Positions 1-8,492 of a stretch of 64,000 bases of DNA are shown piece after piece. The position numbers and the translations under genes are program-made. The notes under the pieces were generated by a model, which was not told where the DNA came from, did no database searches, and saw only the letters and a list, made by a program, of their open reading frames with translations. This DNA comes from Mesonia sp008017825 (GTDB lineage Bacteria; Bacteroidota; Bacteroidia; Flavobacteriales; Flavobacteriaceae): contig NZ_VRLS01000057.1 of the NCBI RefSeq assembly GCF_008017825.1, positions 180,681 through 244,680 on the forward strand. The letters run 5' to 3'. How positions within the stretch are numbered: the stretch's first letter is position 1; each line of letters starts with the position of its first letter.

Positions 1-334
1 TCTTTAGATCTTCTAGAAAAATATCTCCAAAAACTGCTTCCGTAAAGCCTTCATCTATCAATTGGCGAGTATGTTTTTGCATTGTTTCATTATAGGTTTG
101 CAAAGAAACATTTCCGCTTAAAGCGATTTGATGTAGAGGAAGTTGAAGAGATACAGCTTGGGCTTCTAATAATTCTATAGCAACTCCATGCATAGAAACC
201 CGTTTAAAATCTTTATTTACTGTAGTTACTAATTTTTGAATATCGTAATTGCCATCTTGAAGAATATGATGCCACGCCATAAGGGCGTCTTTACCAGAAC
301 TCCAATTTAAATAGGCTTTTTTATTTTTGCTCAT
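1..334 (-). CDS. Diphthine-ammonia ligase-like PP-loop ATPase, partial
   Basis: The 3' end of this gene runs off the left edge; about 111 N-terminal residues are visible and the frame is open throughout. The protein starts MSKNKKAYLNWSSGKDALMA. SSGKD (residues 12-16) is the PP-loop ATP-pyrophosphatase motif, and VFGDIFLEDL near residue 102 is typical of the MJ0570/Dph6-like family (adenine nucleotide alpha hydrolases). In archaea and eukaryotes the family amidates diphthine. Bacteria lack diphthamide, so the bacterial substrate is not known and the name indicates family only. The start overlaps the end of aroQ by 14 bp on the same strand, so the two are probably co-transcribed. Confidence 0.75.
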   Translation of the reverse strand, partial: MSKNKKAYLNWSSGKDALMAWHHILQDGNYDIQKLVTTVNKDFKRVSMHGVAIELLEAQAVSLQLPLHQIALSGNVSLQTYNETMQKHTRQLIDEGFTEAVFGDIFLEDLK

Positions 335-746
335 ATAAACAACTTTGTAAAGCTAATTCATAGCTTTGAAGACCAAATCCAGATATTATGCCTTTCGCAA
401 AAGGTGCTATATAAGAATGCTTTCTATAAGCTTCCCGTGCATGAACATTAGAAATATGCACTTCTATTACTGGAATTTGAATGGCTTTAACTGCATCGGC
501 TATAGCTATAGAGGTATGGGTATAAGCTGCCGCATTAAGAATTACTGCATCTACTTTTTTTGAAGCTATATGTAAAGCGTCTATAAGCTCTCCTTCATGA
601 TTGCTTTGCTTATAATTGAGCTCTACACTTTTAAACTTATCTTTTAATTGCGTAAAATATTGATCGAAGGAAACATCTCCATAAACAGAGGGTTCTCTTT
701 CTCCCAATAAATTAAGGTTAGGACCGTTAAGGATTAAAATTTTCAT
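321..746 (-). CDS. aroQ: 3-dehydroquinate dehydratase, type II
   Basis: This is the third enzyme of the shikimate pathway, converting 3-dehydroquinate to 3-dehydroshikimate in the cytosol. At 141 residues it matches the type II family. It opens with the signature NGPNLNLLGEREPSVYG (residues 7-23) carrying the active-site Tyr22 and Arg17. It continues with SNHEGELID (48-56), NAAAYTHTS (71-79) and EVHISNVHARE (95-105) with the catalytic histidine at about 102. All expected active-site blocks are present. It overlaps the downstream PP-loop gene. aroE, a later step of the same pathway, lies at 21.1 kb, so the pathway genes are scattered. Confidence 0.96.
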   Translation of the reverse strand: MKILILNGPNLNLLGEREPSVYGDVSFDQYFTQLKDKFKSVELNYKQSNHEGELIDALHIASKKVDAVILNAAAYTHTSIAIADAVKAIQIPVIEVHISNVHAREAYRKHSYIAPFAKGIISGFGLQSYELALQSCLYEQK

Positions 747-755
747 GTGTTTGTG

Positions 756-1238
756 TTATAAACCAATTCCTAATCCTACCATAAAGGTATTAAAATTGGT
801 ACTTCCTACTCCTGCTACATCTTCATTCACTAGCTTAAATGCGTAACGAGCTTCTATAAACACATTATGAAAAAGATCAAAACCTGCACCGACAGCTAAA
901 TCTAAACCTACTTGATTTTTAAAGTCTCCTAAGTCTTCTAAAATCACTGTTCCTTGAGGTCCTAATTGTATATTTAAATCGGTGTTTGCTACATAGTACT
1001 TAAACATCAAGGGTACGTATAAAAAGTTGGTGTCTTCTGCATTTCCGTAAAGTAAACTTGGTTGAAAATGAAAACTTTCTGAGATGTCTAAGTCTGAATA
1101 AATTCCTGCATAAAACCCTGAAGCTCCTTCATTTGCTCCGTCGGTTTTTACATTAAGATATCCTCCTGTAATTCCTACTTGTGCATTGGCAAATTGTGTA
1201 GTGATAGCGAATGCTACTAAAAGTAAAATTTTTTTCAT
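756..1238 (-). CDS. Small outer-membrane beta-barrel protein (PorT/OmpW-like)
   Basis: The protein has 160 residues and an N-terminal signal peptide (MKKILLLVAFAITTQFANAQ, cleavage after about residue 19). Alternating hydrophobic/polar strands and conserved blocks follow, such as FKYYVANTDLNIQLGPQ and FIEARYAFKL, shared with the barrels at 1352-1969 and 3003-3644. It ends in GLGIGL, an aromatic-poor barrel terminus. It most likely forms an 8-strand outer-membrane barrel; no specific ligand can be inferred. A possible promoter (TATTTTAG at 1258-1265 with TTTA 19 bp further upstream, minus strand) sits just before the start. Confidence 0.8.
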   Translation of the reverse strand: MKKILLLVAFAITTQFANAQVGITGGYLNVKTDGANEGASGFYAGIYSDLDISESFHFQPSLLYGNAEDTNFLYVPLMFKYYVANTDLNIQLGPQGTVILEDLGDFKNQVGLDLAVGAGFDLFHNVFIEARYAFKLVNEDVAGVGSTNFNTFMVGLGIGL

Positions 1239-1301
1239 GATTGTCTTTTTTGTGAAGCTAAAATACTGATTTAATCCCTAAAGCTAAATGTATCCTATAA
1301 A

Positions 1302-1330
1302 AAAAAGCGAAAACAAAAGTTTTCGCTTTT
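1302..1330 (-). terminator. Rho-independent terminator of the 1352-1969 gene
   Basis: An 8-bp stem GCGAAAAC/GTTTTCGC with a 4-nt loop is followed, read on the minus strand, by a run of T. It lies just after the stop of the barrel gene and before the start of the next one, so the two barrel genes are separately transcribed. Confidence 0.8.
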
Positions 1331-1351
1331 CATATTCTTAAAGAATAAAAT

Positions 1352-1969
1352 TTAGAATTTATATCCAACTGAAACTTGAATTACACTGTTTTTCTCATCG
1401 AAATCATCACTCGTATCATCAATATCAGCTAATCCATAATAATATCTTGCTCCAAACATTACCCCCATATCTAGGGTATAGCTTACACCAACATTTAAAC
1501 CATAGTCAATGGATTTATAAGCATCTTTAATATCTTCATCCTCACTTTCACTTTCTCCTCCACCGCTAGCTTCATACTCATAATTTGCAGACATTAAAAA
1601 ACCAATTTGAGGACCTGCTTCTATCGCTAAGCCTTCAGTAACATAATATTTAAATATCAATGGAACGTTTATATAATCAAGTTTTATTTTTTCTTCAACG
1701 GAAACTGTTTCTCCAAAAAATGTTGCAGACTCTTCATATTTGTATCCTTGCATGGAGTAAAGAAGTTCTGGTTGGAAAGCAAATTTTTCTGAAAACATGA
1801 ATTCTGCAAAACCACCAATATGGAGTCCTATTTTTGAATCTGCGTCTTCAACATCTCCTGCTCCATTGGAAATATTTACACCTGCTTTGACACCAAATCT
1901 CATATCTTGAGCTTGTGTACCGATAATTCCGAAAACTGCAATTGCAGCAGTAAGTAATAATTTTTTCAT
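1352..1969 (-). CDS. Outer-membrane beta-barrel protein (PorT family)
   Basis: The protein has 205 residues and a signal peptide ending at AQA/TQAQ (residues 17-21). It shows the family pattern seen three times in this region: FGVKAGVNISN, FAFQPELLYSMQGYKYEE, INVPLIFKYYVTEGLAIEAGPQ, GVMFGARYYYGL, and a C-terminal phenylalanine (SVGYKF) typical of barrels recognised by the BAM complex. An acidic Glu/Ser-rich loop (ESESEDED) near residue 130 is probably extracellular. Its function beyond being an outer-membrane barrel is unknown. A good promoter lies immediately upstream, and a terminator lies directly after the stop. Confidence 0.82.
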   Translation of the reverse strand: MKKLLLTAAIAVFGIIGTQAQDMRFGVKAGVNISNGAGDVEDADSKIGLHIGGFAEFMFSEKFAFQPELLYSMQGYKYEESATFFGETVSVEEKIKLDYINVPLIFKYYVTEGLAIEAGPQIGFLMSANYEYEASGGGESESEDEDIKDAYKSIDYGLNVGVSYTLDMGVMFGARYYYGLADIDDTSDDFDEKNSVIQVSVGYKF

Positions 1970-1995
1970 TGTAAGTTAGTTTGGTTATACGCTAT

Positions 1996-2026
1996 CAAAT
2001 ATATAATATTTTTAACAATTTATAAA
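1996..2026 (-). promoter_or_regulatory. Bacteroidota-type promoter for the 1352-1969 barrel gene
   Basis: On the minus strand TTTA (2023-2026) and TATATTTG (1996-2003) are separated by 19 bp. This matches the Bacteroidota primary-sigma pattern TTTG-N19-TAnnTTTG and predicts a transcript leader of about 20 nt. The rest of the 340-bp divergent spacer (1970-2309) is AT-rich and shows nothing else recognisable. Confidence 0.6.
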
Positions 2027-2282
2027 AATACTCTTAAAAAATCACCTTTAATTTACATTTAACACAATAAGATTAATATAAATTCAATTTTACATTAACT
2101 AACGGTTAAGTTGATTTCAACAGGTTTTAAAATTTTATAAAAATTGTGTCTTAACTAGAATTTTCACATTTTACAAGTACTTCTGTTACTTCTACTGGAT
2201 ATGAAGTCTATTTTGCAAAACATATCTATTCTTTTTCTGATAAAATCATATCTAACGTTATTCCATATGCTGTTTAAACATC

Positions 2283-2312
2283 TTTTTTAGACTAAAAAAA
2301 GAAGTACTTTTG
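2283..2312 (+). promoter_or_regulatory. Promoter of the 2337-2930 barrel gene
   Basis: TACTTTTG (2305-2312) fits the -7 consensus TAnnTTTG, with a T-rich -33 region 18-20 bp upstream. It overlaps an in-frame TTG at 2310, which argues that translation starts at the ATG at 2337 and not at that TTG. Confidence 0.55.
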
Positions 2313-2336
2313 CTTAAAACACTTAAAATAAAAAGC

Positions 2337-2930
2337 ATGAAAAAATTAATTTTATCTCTAGCTGCTCTTGCTAGTTTTACTTTTGCAAGCGCTCAAGAAC
2401 AAGAAGTAGAAACCTATGGTTTTAATGAAGGAGATATGTTTGCTTCTGGATCATTTGGTATAGGATCAACAAAATTTCCAGACGATTCTAAAGAAAACAC
2501 TTTCAATATTTCTCCTCGTTTTGGTTATTTTTTAAACGATTTTATAGCTGTTGGTGCCCAAGCAGGTTATAGCAAACAGAAAGAAGAAAATGCAAATGGT
2601 GATGACGTGGTAGATAACTCTACTTTTACTATTGGTGCTTTTGGTAGATATTACTTAATGCCTGCTCAAAAATTTTCTTTCTTTGGAGAACTTGGTTTAG
2701 GTTACGGAACTACCGAAGATATTAATGACAACAAAGTGAACGGGGTGAATATCGAGGTAGCTCCTGGTTTAAGCTATTTTGTATCTAAACATTTTGCTTT
2801 AGAAGCTACATTTGGAATTTTAGGATATAATAGTGTAAAACCTGATAATGACGGAGCTGAATCTACAGATTCTTTTCAGTTTGGTTTAAATATGGATGAT
2901 ATTAATTTAGGTCTTATTTATAAGTTCTAA
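2337..2930 (+). CDS. Outer-membrane beta-barrel protein
   Basis: The ATG at 2337 gives 197 residues starting MKKLILSLAALASFTFASAQ, a clean signal peptide. An upstream in-frame TTG at 2310 lies inside the -7 promoter element and is unlikely to be used. The mature part is rich in amphipathic strands (FNISPRFGYFL, VGAQAGYSK, IGAFGRYYL, FFGELGLGYG) and ends LNLGLIYKF with a C-terminal Phe. This resembles small outer-membrane porin-like barrels of Flavobacteriia. No ligand is inferable. A strong bidirectional terminator follows at 2951-2982. Confidence 0.8.
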   Translation: MKKLILSLAALASFTFASAQEQEVETYGFNEGDMFASGSFGIGSTKFPDDSKENTFNISPRFGYFLNDFIAVGAQAGYSKQKEENANGDDVVDNSTFTIGAFGRYYLMPAQKFSFFGELGLGYGTTEDINDNKVNGVNIEVAPGLSYFVSKHFALEATFGILGYNSVKPDNDGAESTDSFQFGLNMDDINLGLIYKF

Positions 2931-2950
2931 TTATTTTAAAATCATCAACA

Positions 2951-2982
2951 AAAAAAAGGAAGGCAAAATGCCTTCCTTTTTT
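2951..2982. terminator. Bidirectional terminator between convergent barrel genes
   Basis: The 8-bp stem GGAAGGCA/TGCCTTCC with a 3-nt loop is preceded by seven A and followed by six T. It can serve the plus-strand gene ending at 2930 and the minus-strand gene ending at 3003. Confidence 0.88.
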
Positions 2983-3002
2983 CATATCTTCTTCTATGAG
3001 AT

Positions 3003-3644
3003 TTAAAACATAAACCCTACTCCTGCTTGTATTACAGAGTTATGTACACTTGGGTCTCCAAATACGTCAGATTCTTTTAATAATTTAGATACACCATAGA
3101 TATATCTTCCTTGCACGAAGAATCCGTTATCAAATTTATATTCTAATCCACCTACTACGCTAAATTCAATATCTTCAGCTTCTGGTAATGCTGTATCTTC
3201 AATATTGATGTCTCCTGCATCTGAGTTCGGTTGGTAATCAACTTCTTCATTGATTTTAAAACCAATTTGCGGTCCAGCCAATACACTTAAACCTTCAACT
3301 ACATAATACTTAGCCATAATAGGCACTTGAATATAATCTAATTGATATTCGATATTATCGTCATTATCTAAAAAGTTATCTTGGCCTGAGTTATTTATAT
3401 CAAATCCCTGACCAGAATACATTACTTCACCTTGCATAGAAAAGCGTTCAGAATAAGGAACCTCAGCTACAAAACCAGCATGAAAACTTGTTCTAGACTC
3501 TGTGTCACCAATATCATCTCCAGTTAGATTAGAGAAGTTTACCCCTCCTTTAACACCTAATTGTACCAAATCTGAATCGGCTTGAGCATTTGCGGCGAAA
3601 ATTGATGTAGCTGCGATAGCTACGGTTAGCACTAATTTTTTCAT
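3003..3644 (-). CDS. Outer-membrane beta-barrel protein (PorT family)
   Basis: The start is placed at 3644, where MKKLVLTVAIAATSIFAANAQ forms a signal peptide; the longer open frame back to 3773 would overlap xerD head-on and has no such start. This gives 213 residues. Motifs shared with the 1352-1969 protein include LGVKGGVNFSNL, FHAGFVAEVPYSERFSMQGE, IQVPIMAKYYVVEGLSVLAG and the C-terminal QAGVGFMF. It is probably an outer-membrane barrel paralogue. A perfect -7 box, TAGATTTG on the minus strand (3668-3675), lies 24 bp upstream of the chosen start and supports it. Confidence 0.82.
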   Translation of the reverse strand: MKKLVLTVAIAATSIFAANAQADSDLVQLGVKGGVNFSNLTGDDIGDTESRTSFHAGFVAEVPYSERFSMQGEVMYSGQGFDINNSGQDNFLDNDDNIEYQLDYIQVPIMAKYYVVEGLSVLAGPQIGFKINEEVDYQPNSDAGDINIEDTALPEAEDIEFSVVGGLEYKFDNGFFVQGRYIYGVSKLLKESDVFGDPSVHNSVIQAGVGFMF

Positions 3645-3758
3645 AATATTTGTTTTTTTGTTTACTGCAAATCTATAGGTTGCTTCCTTAAAGCTTTCCC
3701 AAGTAAAGATTAAAGTTGTACTAAAGGAAATTTTAAGAAATATCCTTACTTTTAGCCT

Positions 3759-4664
3759 ATGAAATGGAGCCAAGCCCTTAAGGATTACCAGAGTTACCTA
3801 AAAATAGAACGGGGTTTATCTGCTAATTCAATTCAAAATTATTCTTATGACATTGTTAAACTCATCAAACATTTAGAAGAGCATAACATAGAAATTTCTC
3901 CCATTCGGGTAACCGAAGAAGATATTCAGGGGTTTATTTATCATTTAGCAAAGAAAATGAATGCACGTTCTCAAGCTAGAATCATATCAGGTTTAAAAAG
4001 TTTTTTTAATTATTTAATTTTTGAAGATTACCGAGAAACAAATCCGCTTGAGCTTATAGAATCTCCAAGAATAGGAAGAAAATTACCCGATACGCTTACT
4101 ACAAAAGAAATCGATTTACTTATCAATGTTATCGATCTAAGTCACCCGCAAGGGGAAAGAAATAGAGCAATCATTGAAACCTTATACAGTTGTGGCTTGC
4201 GAGTTTCTGAACTTACCGAACTTAAAATTTCTGATCTTTTCTTTGAGGAAGACTTTATTAAGGTGACAGGAAAAGGAAATAAACAACGTTTTGTACCTAT
4301 AAGCGAACTCACAAAGAAATACATTAACACGTATAAAGATCATATTCGCATACACCTTAATCCGCTTAAAGATGATGTAGACATTCTCTTTCTTAATCGA
4401 AGGGGAAAAAAACTAACTCGAGCCATGATTTTTACCATTGTAAAAACACTCACTAAGCAAGCAAACATTCAAAAGAAAATAAGTCCGCATACCTTTAGAC
4501 ATTCTTTTGCAACCCACTTATTAGAAAACGGAGCCGATTTACGGAGCATTCAACAAATGCTAGGTCATGAAAGCATAACCACCACAGAGATCTACATGCA
4601 TGTAGATCGCAGTCATTTAAAAGAGGTTTTAGATAATTTTCACCCTAGAAGCCATAACTATTAA
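3759..4664 (+). CDS. xerD: Site-specific tyrosine recombinase XerD
   Basis: XerD resolves chromosome dimers at dif together with XerC. The 301-residue protein has an N-terminal SAM-like core-binding domain (about 1-90) and a catalytic domain (about 105-295). All catalytic residues can be placed: Arg148 in SCGLRVSEL, Lys172 in TGKGNKQR, His244 and Arg247 in HTFRHSFATH, His270 in MLGHESITTT, and the nucleophile Tyr279 in EIYMHV. No phage or integron context surrounds it, so it is the housekeeping enzyme and not a mobile-element integrase. A possible -7 box TACTTTTA (3747-3754) sits only 4 nt before the ATG. Confidence 0.95.
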   Translation: MKWSQALKDYQSYLKIERGLSANSIQNYSYDIVKLIKHLEEHNIEISPIRVTEEDIQGFIYHLAKKMNARSQARIISGLKSFFNYLIFEDYRETNPLELIESPRIGRKLPDTLTTKEIDLLINVIDLSHPQGERNRAIIETLYSCGLRVSELTELKISDLFFEEDFIKVTGKGNKQRFVPISELTKKYINTYKDHIRIHLNPLKDDVDILFLNRRGKKLTRAMIFTIVKTLTKQANIQKKISPHTFRHSFATHLLENGADLRSIQQMLGHESITTTEIYMHVDRSHLKEVLDNFHPRSHNY

Positions 4665-4731
4665 AGTAATGCTAAAAGCCTAGCATAATTTTCTAAGCTC
4701 TCAATCCCTTCCTATCTTTAAACAAAAAACA

Positions 4732-5685
4732 ATGAAAACACTTACATTTAGAGATGGCGATACGATGCCTGCGATAGGATTAGGAACTTGGAAATCTGCA
4801 CCAGAAGACGTTACCAATGCAGTAAAACACGCTTTAAACAATGGCTACAAACATATAGATTGTGCGGCTACTTACGGGAATGAAGATGCGGTTGGTAAAG
4901 CTTTCGCGGAAGTTTTTAGTGAAGGGAAAGTAAAAAGAGAAGATGTATTCATCACTTCTAAATTATGGAACAACGCCCACCGAAAAGAAGATGTTATTCC
5001 TGCTTTAAAAAAGACATTAGAAGATTTACAATTAGACTACCTAGACTTATACTTAATGCACTGGCCGGTAGCTTTTAAATCTGGTTTAGAAGGGTTTCCT
5101 GAAAATGATGAAGACTATCTTTCTTTAGAAGAAGTTCCTTTAGCAGAAACTTATAATGCTATGTTGGAAGCTAAAAAACAAGGTTTGGTTAAGCACGTAG
5201 GAGTATCTAATTTTAGTGCTAAAAAACTTGAAGACTTATCTAAAGAAGTAGATGAAGCACCAGAAATGAATCAAGTAGAACTTCATCCTTATTTACAACA
5301 AAACGATTTAATAGAGTATTGCTCCAAAAATAAGATTCTAATGACGGGTTACTCTCCTTTGGGAAGTGGTGACCGTAGTGACGCTATGAAAGCCGATAAT
5401 GAGCCTTCTCTTTTAGAAAACGACACTATTAATAAAATTGCTAAAAGACATGGCGCCACTCCAGGGCAAGTCTTAATAAAATGGGCAGAATCTCGTGGTA
5501 CGGCTGTGATTCCAAAATCTACCAATGAGGGAAGAATTGTAGAAAATATTCAGAGTACGGGAGTGAATTTAAATGAAGATGATTTTAAAGAGATAGCAGA
5601 CTTAGATCGTCATTTTAGATATGTAACTGGAGAGTTTTTTGTTACTAAAGGAAATTCTTACGAAGATATATACGATGAAAAATAG
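4732..5685 (+). CDS. Aldo/keto reductase
   Basis: This cytosolic NAD(P)H-dependent carbonyl reductase has 317 residues. The AKR tetrad is complete: Asp43 (GYKHIDCA), Tyr48 (TYGNED), Lys77 (TSKLWN) and His110 (LMHWPV). Later blocks GVSNFSAKKLE, NQVELHPYLQQ, GYSPLGSGDR and the cofactor-binding AVIPKSTNEGRI are also seen. It is closest in style to the AKR1/AKR4 alcohol and aldehyde reductases. The substrate cannot be assigned from sequence. It is a single gene with a bidirectional terminator shared with pepD. Confidence 0.92.
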   Translation: MKTLTFRDGDTMPAIGLGTWKSAPEDVTNAVKHALNNGYKHIDCAATYGNEDAVGKAFAEVFSEGKVKREDVFITSKLWNNAHRKEDVIPALKKTLEDLQLDYLDLYLMHWPVAFKSGLEGFPENDEDYLSLEEVPLAETYNAMLEAKKQGLVKHVGVSNFSAKKLEDLSKEVDEAPEMNQVELHPYLQQNDLIEYCSKNKILMTGYSPLGSGDRSDAMKADNEPSLLENDTINKIAKRHGATPGQVLIKWAESRGTAVIPKSTNEGRIVENIQSTGVNLNEDDFKEIADLDRHFRYVTGEFFVTKGNSYEDIYDEK

Positions 5686-5773
5686 AAGTTAGAGTCCAGA
5701 TGCTTCAAGAAATTAAAACGTCCTGAACTTGTTTTGGGATTTCACTCTAGGGTTCTAGAATCTATTTCAAAAA

Positions 5774-5815
5774 AAAACCTATACAAAGACTTCAAACATC
5801 TTTGTATAGGTTTTT
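5774..5815. terminator. Bidirectional terminator between the aldo/keto reductase and pepD
   Basis: A long perfect stem (AACCTATACAAAGA paired with TCTTTGTATAGGTT) is flanked by A-run and T-run, between convergent genes ending at 5685 and 5834. Confidence 0.9.
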
Positions 5816-5833
5816 ATATTTTTAATACCTTAA

Positions 5834-7291
5834 TTACTTTTTAGGGATTTCCTTTAAAGCTGCTAAAGTAAATTTCCAAAATTTCTGCATAGAAGAAATG
5901 CTAGCTCTTTCATCTGGAGAGTGCGCTCCACGAATAGTAGGGCCAAAAGAAACCATATCCATTTTTGGATAATGACTTCCCAAAATACCACATTCTAAAC
6001 CAGCGTGGCAAGCGGCTACGTGAGCCTCTTCTCCATTTTGTTCTTTATATAAATTCTCCATAACTTTTAAGATACCAGAATCTGGATTAGGAGCCCAACC
6101 TGGATAATCTCCGCTTAGATTTACATCAAAACCACCTAACTCAAACGTAGATTTTAAGGTATTGGCTAAATCCCATTTCCCAGATTCTACCGATGATCTA
6201 GTAAGACACATTACCTCTATTTGTCCGTTTCCTACTTCTACTCTAGCAATATTGTTAGAAGTTTCTACCAAACCTTCAATAGCCGGACTCATTCTAAAAA
6301 CTCCGTTATGGGCAGCATAGATGCTTCTTAAAAGTTCACTTTGATCTTTTTCTAGCATCACTTTTGCTGGCATTTCTGCTTCATTAACTTCTACCGTTAA
6401 ATTAGCTTCTAGGGTTGCGTATTCCTCTTGTATGGCTTTACTTAATACTTTTATTGAAGAATTAAACGCTTCCACATCTTTTTCTGCTACCACCACTACA
6501 GCATTACTCTCACGAGGAATTGCGTTTCTTAAACCTCCTCCGTTAATTTCAGCTACTTGCATTCCTACGTTTGCAGCTTCAAATAACACACGGTTCATAA
6601 TTTTATTAGCATTTCCTAAACCTTTGATGATATCCATCCCAGAGTGTCCTCCGTTAAGGCCTTTTACCGTAATTTTAAATGCTTTACTGTTTACACCAGG
6701 TTTATCACTTGCGTAAGATCTTGTTGCAGTAATATCTATTCCTCCTGCACAACCAATTCCAATCTCATCATCTTCTTCGGTATCTAAGTTTAATAAGATT
6801 TCTCCGCTAAGGATACTATCATCTAAATTCTTAGCCCCTGTCATTCCCGTTTCTTCATCGATGGTAAATAAACCTTCAATGGAAGGATGCTCTATATCAT
6901 TACTCTCTAAAATTGCCATAATGGTAGCCACTCCTAAACCATTATCTGCCCCAAGAGTGGTTCCTTTTGCTCGCACCCAATCGCCATCAACATGCATCAC
7001 GATACCTTGAGTATCAAAATTAAAATCGGTATCATTATTTTTTTGATGAACCATATCTAAATGGGACTGTAAAACTACGGTCTTACGATCTTCCATTCCT
7101 GCAGTCGCTGGTTTTTTAATAATGACATTACCTGCTTTATCTTCTAAGGTTTCTAAGCCTAAATTTTTACCAAATTCTTTCATAAAAGCAATGACTCTTT
7201 CTTCTTTTTTAGAAGGTCTTGGCACTGCATTCAAATCGGCAAATTTATTCCAAACCGCTTTGGGTTCTAAGTTTCTTATCTCTTGATTCAT
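5834..7291 (-). CDS. pepD: Aminoacyl-histidine dipeptidase (peptidase D, M20 family)
   Basis: This cytosolic di-zinc exopeptidase of family M20C hydrolyses Xaa-His and other dipeptides. At 485 residues it has the family's usual length. Metal ligands and catalytic residues can be seen: His77 and Asp79 in QSHLDM, bridging Asp116 in LGADNGLG, and general base Glu146 with Glu147 in IDEETGMTG. Further motifs are GGHSGMD and HAGLECGI toward the C-terminus. It shares a divergent promoter region with the DUF3810 gene. Confidence 0.95.
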   Translation of the reverse strand: MNQEIRNLEPKAVWNKFADLNAVPRPSKKEERVIAFMKEFGKNLGLETLEDKAGNVIIKKPATAGMEDRKTVVLQSHLDMVHQKNNDTDFNFDTQGIVMHVDGDWVRAKGTTLGADNGLGVATIMAILESNDIEHPSIEGLFTIDEETGMTGAKNLDDSILSGEILLNLDTEEDDEIGIGCAGGIDITATRSYASDKPGVNSKAFKITVKGLNGGHSGMDIIKGLGNANKIMNRVLFEAANVGMQVAEINGGGLRNAIPRESNAVVVVAEKDVEAFNSSIKVLSKAIQEEYATLEANLTVEVNEAEMPAKVMLEKDQSELLRSIYAAHNGVFRMSPAIEGLVETSNNIARVEVGNGQIEVMCLTRSSVESGKWDLANTLKSTFELGGFDVNLSGDYPGWAPNPDSGILKVMENLYKEQNGEEAHVAACHAGLECGILGSHYPKMDMVSFGPTIRGAHSPDERASISSMQKFWKFTLAALKEIPKK

Positions 7292-7312
7292 ATCGTAATT
7301 TTTAAAGTCTTA

Positions 7313-7343
7313 CAAAGGTATTGGTTTCTCTTGCAACTATAAA
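7313..7343 (-). promoter_or_regulatory. Promoter of pepD
   Basis: On the minus strand TTTA (7340-7343) and TACCTTTG (7313-7320) are separated by 19 bp, a near-perfect match to TTTG-N19-TAnnTTTG. It lies back-to-back with the promoter of the next gene. Confidence 0.65.
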
Positions 7344-7344
7344 A

Positions 7345-7375
7345 TTTGCTTGCCTAGATTTAGTTTGTATTTTTA
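7345..7375 (+). promoter_or_regulatory. Promoter of the DUF3810 gene
   Basis: TTTG (7345-7348), a 19-bp spacer, then TATTTTTA (7368-7375). The -7 box ends only 4 nt before the GTG start at 7380, so the transcript would be leaderless or nearly so, or translation begins further downstream. Confidence 0.6.
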
Positions 7376-7379
7376 GCAA

Positions 7380-8447
7380 GTGAAAAAGAAATTAAACATT
7401 ACCTTAAGCATCTTACTTCCTGTACAAATTGTACTTATTGAGCTTTTAAAAACCAACCCGGTTTGGATAGAGCATTTTTACAGTAAAGGCTTGTATCCTT
7501 ATATCTCACAAAGCTTAAGAGTCTTGTTAGGATGGATCCCTTTTTCTATAGGGGATTTTTTATATGCGTTGCTTATTTTGGGATTGATCCGATGGATGTA
7601 CATTCGTATAAAAACCAAATTTAAAGCGCCAAAGCAATGGATTTTTTCCGCTTTAGCGACCTTATCGATTATTTACGGATGCTTTAATTTATTTTGGGGA
7701 TATAATTATTACCGATTACCCCTACATATTTCTTTAGAGATTAAAACCGATTATTCTCCCGAGGAATTAGTCACATATACCACTTACCTTATTGAAGAGA
7801 GTAACCGATTACACAAGGAGATTACTCAAAATGATACTCTACAAGTCAAATTTCCTTTTACAAAATTAGAAGTAGATGAAATGGCTATTAAAGGTTACGA
7901 AAATATATCTCATGAATTTCCAGAGTTAACCTATACTCAAAGAAGTTTAAAACCCTCCTTGTTTAGTATTCCTCTCACGTATATGGGCTTTAATGGTTAT
8001 TTGAACCCGCTTACCAATGAGGCGCAATACAATAGACAAATTCCATTATTTAAATTGCCGAGCACCACTAGTCATGAGATCGGACATCAATTGGGTTACG
8101 CTAAAGAAAATGAAGCCAATTATATGGCTTGTTTAACGACGATGAACCATCCCGATATTTATATGCGTTATGCCGGTTACACCTTTGCTTTGCAATATTC
8201 TTTAGGCGAAGTGCTAAAAACCCAACCCTGTGTAGGGCAAAATTTAGTAGGCACTATCAACACAGGGATTTTAAAAGATTACCGAGAAGTGCGATTATTT
8301 TGGGAAGACCATAACAATCCTTTAGAACCGTTTTTTAAACTTTTTTATGGAAACTACCTTAAGGCTAACAACCAGCCACAGGGAATTAAAAGTTACAGTT
8401 ACGTCGTAGCTTTACTGGTGAACCAGCATCAAAAAAACTTAAAGTAA
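7380..8447 (+). CDS. DUF3810 domain-containing membrane metallopeptidase-like protein
   Basis: The protein has 355 residues and starts with GTG. The first 110 residues contain two to three hydrophobic segments (about 8-25, 45-75 and 95-112), so it is membrane-anchored. The C-terminal soluble part carries HEIGHQLGYAKENEAN (from His232), a zinc-protease HExxH motif with a downstream Glu as a plausible third ligand. This motif is a hallmark of DUF3810. The biological substrate is unknown. It is followed closely by the rRNA/tRNA methyltransferase gene, but that gene has its own -7 box. Confidence 0.82.
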   Translation: MKKKLNITLSILLPVQIVLIELLKTNPVWIEHFYSKGLYPYISQSLRVLLGWIPFSIGDFLYALLILGLIRWMYIRIKTKFKAPKQWIFSALATLSIIYGCFNLFWGYNYYRLPLHISLEIKTDYSPEELVTYTTYLIEESNRLHKEITQNDTLQVKFPFTKLEVDEMAIKGYENISHEFPELTYTQRSLKPSLFSIPLTYMGFNGYLNPLTNEAQYNRQIPLFKLPSTTSHEIGHQLGYAKENEANYMACLTTMNHPDIYMRYAGYTFALQYSLGEVLKTQPCVGQNLVGTINTGILKDYREVRLFWEDHNNPLEPFFKLFYGNYLKANNQPQGIKSYSYVVALLVNQHQKNLK

Positions 8448-8466
8448 GTTCCTCTATAATTTCATG

Positions 8467-8474
8467 TAAATTTG
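8467..8474 (+). promoter_or_regulatory. -7 box of the TrmH-family gene
   Basis: TAAATTTG matches the consensus TAnnTTTG and predicts a leader of about 13 nt before the ATG at 8493. No clear -33 element was seen. Confidence 0.4.
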
Positions 8475-8492
8475 TCATTCTAAAAAGACTCT

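Noticed and set aside
3759..4664. Integrase of a mobile element
   Set aside because: Length, motif set and housekeeping context fit XerD; no attachment repeats or cargo are seen.
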